From Carnegiea gigantea (taxonomy: Eukaryota > Streptophyta > Magnoliopsida > Caryophyllales > Cactaceae), in NCBI GenBank assembly GCA_029747015.1, contig JAKOGI010002432.1, forward strand, positions 45,001 through 109,000: DNA of 64,000 nt. Reading direction: 5' to 3'. The position numbers were made by a program, and so were the translations under genes. Positions 57,907 to 64,000 of the stretch are shown in pieces. The number at the start of each line of letters is the position of its first letter. Positions within the stretch are counted from its first letter, which is position 1. The notes beneath the pieces are model-generated. The model was given only the letters and a program-made list of their open reading frames with translations, was not told where the DNA came from and made no database searches.

Positions 57907-58199
57907 TGATGATGACAAACCAAGTGACCATATTGACAAAATTAAAAAGCTTAACAACGTTTAATAATGCTGATAGGGATCCTCTAGGTGCTAGGTCATA
58001 GAGCACGTCATATGGTTTTATTCATATGGTCTTATTCCCCATTTTGGCATCATTAAAAAGCATAAACAACAGTATGAATGCAAGAAAAGAAATATACAGC
58101 ATAAGGTGCAAGAAGCATCATTAAGGAGATATTGCATTAAAAACAGTACAATGCCAAAAACGAAGATGGGAGGAGGAGACAAGAGAACAGCCTAGAGAA
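57907..58199. other. Spacer between extra ORF and polypurine tract
   Basis: Non-coding, AT-rich. Nothing recognised. Confidence 0.4.
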
Positions 58200-60070
58200 T
58201 CAGGTTGCAGGGGGTGGTCTTGTTTGCAGAGGAGGAATGCTGGGGGCAAGAGTGGAGAGAAGGGCAAGCAATTCCTCATGGCGTTTGGCGGAGAGGGCTT
58301 GCTCCTCAGCAAGAGCAGCCTTGACAGCTGAGAGCTCATCCTTGAGGCGAGCATTGTCCTCAAAAACAGCCTCAAGTTTGATGGAAGGTTGCCCAGAAAC
58401 AGGTGGTCGAGGTGGTCGACGACCTTGTTTGGAGACTGACCCTTCGCCAACCTCATAGCCACACCCGAGCAGAGTGTCGATCCCAATCTCATCAATGACT
58501 TAGGCCTCCACTCGCCGTGTGAGCACTATCCCAAGGTGCTCAAACACCCTTGTCAGCAGAAACCCATATCCAAGATCATGGGCCCGGGTGGTGTTCGCAA
58601 TTCGCCCTATGTGGCGAATCATGATTGCAGGGAGGTTGATTGGTTCCTCCCGATCCAGTAAGTCCACCAGGCATTGATCGAGGGCATCAGCTGAGTTTCG
58701 CCCTTGACCTCGCGGAATTATGTTCTTGATAGTGAACATAAACAATAGTTGGTGCAGGGAGGTCATTTCACCCTTCTTAACAGGGAGGGGTGTTCTCAGG
58801 CCCTGTTTTTGACTGAGGCGTTGGGACACCTCTAGGAGCCTGGCTGTTTCTAGGGCTGTTTTGTCTTCCCTCACATACATGTCAAAGCCTTGGGAGGGTA
58901 CTCCCAAAATTTTCCCAAGTGTGGGCGCATCAACCTTAATGCGTTGCCTATTCACAAAACTAGTCACCACCCCTTCGGTGACACTGCAGTTGGCGTAAAA
59001 CTCAGCCAACTCAGGCACAGAACACCCCAGCTGGGTGTTTGCAAATAAGTCGAGCCAGCCTTGAGCGCGCAACTTGGTCAGGAACACCCCCAGACCCTAT
59101 TCCTCGAAAAAGCTTACATTCACTACCTTCCCCTGACGACATTGCGCTTAAGCAACTGCGCATGTTTGTCAGACATAGGAGAGGGAGTGAACTGCTTTGG
59201 GCGTTTGGGGGCAGGAACAGAGGTGGTAGCTTCTGGTAGGGGGGCTGTTCTGGGCTTTCGCTTGAGGGGTGTTTTTGCAGGAGAGGGCTTCACAGCAGGT
59301 TTAGTGGTTGATTTTGGAGGGGCTTGTTCTTCAGAGGACTCGGAGAACACCGGTGTCCCCTGTTTGAAGGTGGTGTTCTCAGAGTCAGAACTCGAGAACC
59401 CTTCGGTAGAAGAGGAGGAAATCTCCTCGATGACAGGAGCAGAGGGTTTGGAGATACGGTGAGAGGATTGAAAAGCTATTCTCGCAGATTTGCGAGAAGG
59501 CTTGGAGGATTGTGGAGAAGAGGGAGTGTGAGAGGGCTGAGACCTTGGTTGTGGCCTTGTTCTTGGCGTTCTGCTACGCCTGGCCACTATTTTCACCCTT
59601 TTCCTTTTCTCTCCAGTTTGAGCGACCGGAGTGGGGGTTTCAGCCTCAGGGAGAGAATCCTTCTCTAAACTCTCCTCTGATGTCTCATTCGACTTCCCTT
59701 GGAAGTCGACATTCAGATCCTCCACATACACACCTTCGACAGAGGCAGCCCCTGTTTCTGTCGCTGTGTCAGGAAACAACCCAGAAGAACAGGGCTCAAA
59801 ATTAAACCCTTCAGGGGTTTCCAAGAGTTGGTCTTGAGACCCCAATAGTGTACCCTCTGACTCGACTTTAATGGGACAAGCAATTGTCCCTACAAGGAAC
59901 ACTAATTCCCTTCCACACTCGAAGGGAATATCATCCATCCCCATTTCCACTGATTGTAGGGACAAGCTTTTCAGAAATTTGAAAGGCTTGTACAAGATTG
60001 GGCGAGGGAGAGCAAGGATTGAGGACGCAAGAACGAGGGCTTTTGATTGAGAGGAGTTGTTGGGAGCCAT
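58200..60070 (-). pseudogene. Extra ORF of element D: Ser/Pro-rich protein with putative plant transposon protein domain
   Basis: ATG at 60070 gives MAPNNSSQSKALV. The first part (to about 59120) is rich in S, P, E and K, with a basic stretch EKRKRVKIVARRSRTPRTRP that looks like a nuclear localisation signal. After a frame change near 59110 the frame reads LTKLRAQGWLDLFANTQLG, VPELAEFYANCSVTEGVVTS, VDAPTLGKILGVPSQGFDMY and PRGQGRNSADALDQCLVDLL. This is the layout of the putative plant transposon protein domain (Transposase_32-like, PF20167) found in plant retroelements. A stop at 58500-58502 precedes VIDEIGIDTLLGCGYEVGEG and a coiled-coil tail (DNARLKDELSAVKAALAEEQ), ending at 58200. About 620 residues if read through. 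It sits where Sireviruses may carry an env-like gene, but I see no signal peptide or membrane helix. Function unknown. Confidence 0.65.
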
Positions 60071-60484
60071 TGTTGCTAGAAGAGAGAGATTAGGGTTTAA
60101 GGTTGTTGCAGGGGTTTCAGGTTTTGCTTGTGTGCGAGATGAACGGCAGAACTGAGAACAGGGCATATAAAGAGAGAGAGAGAGAGAGCACCCAAAATCT
60201 TTAGAAGATTTCTCGATTTGCAACGGGTGTGAGCATTAAAAGCTTGTGCCTTGGGAAGGAAAGAAAACACATCGAGCAACCAAGGGGCGTACCTGTTCTC
60301 TTCGTTATGCCTGTTCTTTGCCGTCTGATCTTGATTGGACCTAATGGTATTAAGGCGGCTCCAGTACATCCCCTTATGCTGCATTAAGTGGATAAGTAGA
60401 GACAAAATGCACGCAATTCGAGTGTATGCAATCACATCCGTTGTTAATAAGATTTGCAAACAGGGGGAGAGAACAGGGTGTAAA
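60071..60484. other. Spacer upstream of the extra ORF
   Basis: Contains an AG repeat (60170-60188). On the minus strand CTTTATATGCCC, a TATA-like word, lies about 100 bases before the ORF start. The word CCTGTT/AACAGG occurs five times. No coding motif. Confidence 0.45.
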
Positions 60485-61080
60485 GGTTGATCTTACCAAA
60501 CCCAGTTCATGTTCTGGAAACAGGTATCTCAGGGTGTTCTCACCAACCCTAGTTCCAGTCTATTTCTCTCAAATTGATCTCTAGCTAGTGCCTTAGTGAA
60601 TATATCAGCAATTTGATTTTCCGTTGTAGCAAAAATTCATAGAGATTAAACCCTTTTCAACATTATCTCTCAAGAAATGATGTCGAATGTCAATATGCTT
60701 TGTTCTTTTATGTTGACATGGATTTTTGGCAATGTTAATTGCACTTGTGTTATCACAAAAAATAGGAATGCATCCAGTGTCAACACAAAAGTCCTTAAGC
60801 TGTTGCCTTATCCACAACAGTTGAGCACAACATGAAGCTGCTGCAACATATTCAGCTTCTGCTGTGGACATGGCAACAGAATGTTGCTTCTTGGTAGCCC
60901 AAGATACCAAACAAGGTCCAAGAAAGTGAGCCATACCTGAGGTACTCTTTCTATCAACTAGGAATCCAGCATAGTCAGCATCAGCATATCCAACAAGATC
61001 AAAATTGCAACCTCTAGGATACCATAAGGCTAAATTGGGTGTATGTTTCTTTCAAATTAATGGAGCTCCTCTTGCATTGC
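60485..61080 (-). pseudogene. pol: RNase H and remnant of RT, element D
   Basis: The minus-strand frame reads DLVGYADADYAGFLVDRKST, then VAMSTAEAEYVAAASCCAQL and FCDNTSAINIAKNPCQHKRT, the catalytic D/E/D pattern of copia RNase H. After a frame change it reads ENQIADIFTKALARDQFERN and ends at a TGA (60531-60529). Upstream, ADSDxVTAMQEELHxFERN (the start of RT) runs into HTPNLALWYPRG-like text within about 20 codons near 61045. The fingers, palm and catalytic YVDD of RT are therefore missing through one deletion of several hundred codons. This copy cannot reverse-transcribe itself. Confidence 0.8.
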
Positions 61081-62919
61081 CGTGACTCAATCTGAATCTG
61101 CAAGAGCTTGATTCACACTCTTTGGCTCAATATTAGAGAGAAAAGCATAGAAAGCACAGAAATTCTTAATCTTAGACCTAGTTTGCACTCCACTGTTAAT
61201 ATCAGACAGAATTTGATCAAGGGGGTGCGAACTATGGTACTTCCATGGTCGTGGAGTAAGAGGATCCACAGACCCATGCTCTACTCTAGTCGTAATATCA
61301 AGCTTATGATCATCTCCTAAGCCTGTTTCTGCACCTGTTTGTAAGCCTGTTCCTGAAGAACATGGTCCCGAACAGGGTTCAACGGTGTTTCCCCCTGTTT
61401 GGTGTTCACCTTGCCTGCTGTTCTGAGGAACACCTTCAGGAGTTGTTTTCTCCATGGTGTTCTTACCTCGTTTATCTTGGAGCAACACTTCTTTTCGAAC
61501 AAGACCTAATTCAAGTTCATCTTCCTGTGCATCATTCTCACTCAACAAGTTAGATTCATCAAAAAGCACATGCACACTTTCCTCAACACATAAGGTCCTT
61601 TTGTTAAAGACTTTGTATGCCTTGCTGTGAGAAGAATAGCCAAGAAATATTGCCTCATCACTCCTAGGGTCAAACTTTCCTAAGGCATCCTTCCCAATAT
61701 TATGCACAAAACACCTACAACCAAATGTTCTTAGGTGCGTAATATTGGGTTTTCTGCCCTTGAAAAGTTCATAAGGAGTTTTGATCAAAATGGGTCAGAT
61801 TATGCATCTATTTATAATGTAACATGAGGTGTTCAATGCTTCTGCCCAGAAATACCTAGGAAGACCTCTAGCAATAAGCATTGTTCTGGTCATGTCTTTC
61901 AGGGTGCGATTTTTGCGCTCAACCACCCCATTTTGTTGGGGTGTTCTTGGAGCTGAGAAGTTATGATCAACACCATGTTCATTACAATAGTTGATAAAAC
62001 TTGTATTTTCAAACTCAGTTCCATGATCAGATCTCAAGCTAATTAAGGAGTGTCCTACTCTCTTTTCAACCTTTTTGAGAAAGGCAATAAAATTCTCAAA
62101 GGTTTCATCTTTGGATGCCAAAAACAAGGTCCAAGTAAATCGAGAGTAATCATCCACTACAACAAGCACATACTTTTTCCCACCTCTACTAGTTATCCTC
62201 ATGGGACCACACAAATCAATGTGTAATAATTCTAGAGGTCGGGTAGTGCTTACACATTTTTTCGATTTAAAAGAAGATCTGACTTGTTTGCCTTTTGCAC
62301 AAGCTTCACATACCTTGTCATCATTAAATTTGATGGAAGGTAGTCCAATAACCAGGTCTTTTGAAACAAGTTTGTTTAAAAGAGTAAGGCTTGTATGACC
62401 TAGTCTCTTGTGCCAGAGCATTATGTCATCATTCATAGTACTCAAACAAGTCAGGTTGTTTTGGGGAAGAGTGGAAATACATACTTTGTAAACATTTGTG
62501 TGTCGCTTCCCCCTTAATACGATATCTCCTGTGTTGACATTGACAACCAAGCAATGTGTTCGTGAGAACACCACTAGGTTGTTCTTGTCACACAGTTGGG
62601 ACACACTTAGTAAATTATGCTTTAAACCATCAACTAAGTGCACATTATCAATTGAGTGGGAGAGAGTTTTACCAATGCTACCTACACCGACAATTGTCCC
62701 AGACTTGCCGTTGCCAAAAGCCACGCTCCCACCGGTTGAAGCTGTAAGTGAGAGAAAGTTTGATTTTTCTCCAGTCATATGCCGCGAACACCCACTATCA
62801 ACATACCACAGCTGCCTGTTTTCAAGGTTGTTTTCTGATCTGTTTGACAGGGTGTTTCTTACCCTGTTTGCTGGGTTGTTTGTGGGGTTGTTCTCTCTCA
62901 CTTCAGCCTGCAAAACAAA
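61081..62919 (-). pseudogene. pol: Protease and integrase of element D
   Basis: From right to left: an asparagine-rich spacer (RENNPTNNPANRVRNTLSNR), protease LWYVDSGCSRHMTGEKSNF with catalytic D-S-G, and the GAG pre-integrase domain with HKRLGHTSLTLLNKL plus CEACAKGKQVRSSF, giving the HHCC zinc site. The integrase core has LHIDLCGPM, LRSDHGTEFEN and PQQNGVVERKNRTL, with all three catalytic acids. A TGA at 61797-61795 lies where relatives have arginine; a CGA to TGA change fits loss of a methylated cytosine. The frame goes on through PYELFKGRKPNITHLRTFGC to 61087 with a glutamate/glycine/threonine-rich linker and HPLDQILSDINSGVQTRSK. A second TGA replaces tryptophan in ALADSDW. Apart from these stops the domains look intact. 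Confidence 0.88.
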
Positions 62920-64000
62920 TCACAGGTTAGTTTTGGGAACCCAGATCCACTTGGGTCCCATTCTTTTAGACAAGTAAAGCTCATCTTTTCTAATCCAGAT
63001 TTGTTTCACATACCTTTCATTTTTTTCAATGACATACCTTCTCAGAGGACATGAATATCGATAGTGACCAGTTTTACCACAATGAAAGCAAACAATATTT
63101 TCAGGTAATCCACATACTTTCTATGAATTGGGCAAACTGTTCGTTTAGGCTTATATCCAAGTCCCTTTTTGTTTCGACTGTGGTGAGTGTTTAACCAATC
63201 AAGGGCTTGTGAGGACTTGTTCCAGCGCTTGGTTGTGATAAGCTCGGTTTCCAGTTTTTCTATATTAGCATGCAAACCTTTGTTCTCCCTGAGCAAGGAC
63301 TCAACCATTCCTTCCACCTCAAAGAGTTTTTTCTCCATTCGAGAATAATCTCCTTCTTTTATAAAGAGATTTTATTTAAGCGTATTAATATTTTCATGTA
63401 AGCCCAGTTTTTCATTTTTAAGGATCTCATTTTCTAGTTCTAGGTCTCGGATATCTCGTTTCAATTCAGCACAAGTATCCATCAAGGTATACAAAAGTTC
63501 TTCGAGAGTTGTTTTATTGAGACCACGTACCTTGTTCTTGAGATCAGTAAGACTGTTTGTTGATTCATCATCTGAATCCGTGTCACTTTGTGCCATGAGA
63601 GTTACAGCACCTTCATCAGTTTCAGACTCACCTTCATCCTCAGAGGAATCTCCCCAGGCAGCAAGCATAGCCTTCGAGAATCGTCTCCCAGAACTGCTTG
63701 CAGCTTGTTTTCTACCTTGTTTCCCGGGGTGTTCTTGCTCTTGCTCTTCTCGAAGTAGTGGACAGTTCTTCACAATGTGATCTGGTTTGCCACACTTGAA
63801 ACTCCCTGTGAACTGTTCTCGGGGGGTGTTTCTGGACTTACTGAAGTCTTTTCTTTTGCTGTTTTCTTTGACCTTTCTGAAGAATTTCTTGAACTTTCTT
63901 GTCATTAAGGCCATCTCTTCATCCTCAAGGTCAGAGTCATCATCCTCTTGTGCTTTTAAGGCAAGCCCACGATCCTTCTTCTGCTCCTCTTTTTGTTGTG
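62920..64000 (-). pseudogene. gag: Gag of element D, C-terminal part
   Basis: The frame enters from beyond the window and reads DRGLALKAQEDDDSDLEDEE, then MALMTRKFKKFFRKVKENSK, the conserved end of a Sirevirus capsid region. A first zinc knuckle, SFKCGKPDHIVKNCP, has serine for the first cysteine. An acidic region (DSSEDEGESETDEGAV), a coiled coil (LKRDIRDLELENEILKNEKL) and a stop at about 63374 follow. A further coiled coil (63338-63200) and, after a frame change near 63115, a second knuckle CFHCGKTGHYRYSCP come next, ending GPKWIWVPKTNL. A TGA at 62922-62920 separates gag from the protease. The long coiled coil plus a knuckle on either side is the large gag layout of Sireviruses. Confidence 0.82.

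Larger units (their letters stand above)
56429..64000 (-). mobile_element. Sirevirus-type copia element D with extra ORF, partial
   Basis: The minus-strand order from right to left is gag (enters from beyond the window), protease, integrase, truncated RT, RNase H, an extra ORF, polypurine tract and 3' LTR. The tract CATCATCAAAAAGGGGAAT next to the LTR and the gag phrase DEEMALMTRKFKKFF are typical of Sireviruses. Most coding is long and open, so it is younger than its host element C. Most of RT is deleted. The 5' LTR and right target duplicate are outside the window. Confidence 0.88.

Noticed and set aside
58121..58495. 124-codon minus-strand ORF as a separate gene
   Set aside because: Out of frame with the coiled-coil end of the extra ORF, which continues in another frame past the stop at 58500.

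Overview
This window looks like a heterochromatic, repeat-dense stretch of a plant nuclear genome. I read it as a eudicot because of the repeat families (Athila, Tat and CRM-type gypsy elements, Sirevirus-type copia elements, CACTA, hAT-like and PIF/Harbinger-like DNA transposons). The species cannot be named from the sequence. It is AT-rich, full of microsatellites, and I found no convincing host gene, tRNA, rRNA or CRISPR array. Nearly every coding stretch belongs to a transposable element and most carry stops, frameshifts or deletions.

Layout. 1-821 (-): RNase H tail of a LINE-type element. 2.79-16.2 kb: an old Tat-lineage gypsy element whose integrase tail is cut twice, by a 3.4-kb CACTA element (2864-6249, TSD CGA) and by a copia solo LTR (6373-13797, TSD GGCCA). 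The solo LTR was itself entered by a young, nearly complete CRM-like gypsy element (6720-13630, TSD CACTC). Downstream lie a minisatellite, an antisense coiled-coil pseudogene and AT-rich tandem repeats. 16.9-20.66 kb: a decayed copia pol carrying a hAT-like insertion (19517-20439).

22.9-33.3 kb: a Sirevirus-type copia element on the minus strand (22969-32788, TSD ATATA) inserted in a TA microsatellite. Its gag is split by a 5.7-kb non-autonomous gypsy element (25480-31211, TSD AATGT). A long TA/CA/TG block follows. 34509-35473: a PIF/Harbinger-like element. 36.2-42.8 kb: an eroded CACTA element (TNP1-like and DUF4216 pieces, minus strand) interrupted by a gag-protease-only copia element (39323-41998, TSD GGCAT).

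43.9-64 kb: a minus-strand copia element interrupted by an Athila-type gypsy element (44191-53156, TSD TGTCT) and by a second Sirevirus-type element (56429 to beyond the window). That element carries an extra ORF between pol and its 3' LTR.

The strongest evidence is the set of short target-site duplications plus the fact that removing each insertion rejoins the interrupted reading frame. This gives a relative order of insertion. The most unusual signals are a palindromic CACGG/CCGTG module shared by otherwise unrelated LTR families and varying in copy number between paired LTRs, a hexamer (CCTGTT/AACAGG) scattered densely through the last element, and two unrelated lineages that both carry a plant-transposon-type ORF between pol and the 3' LTR.
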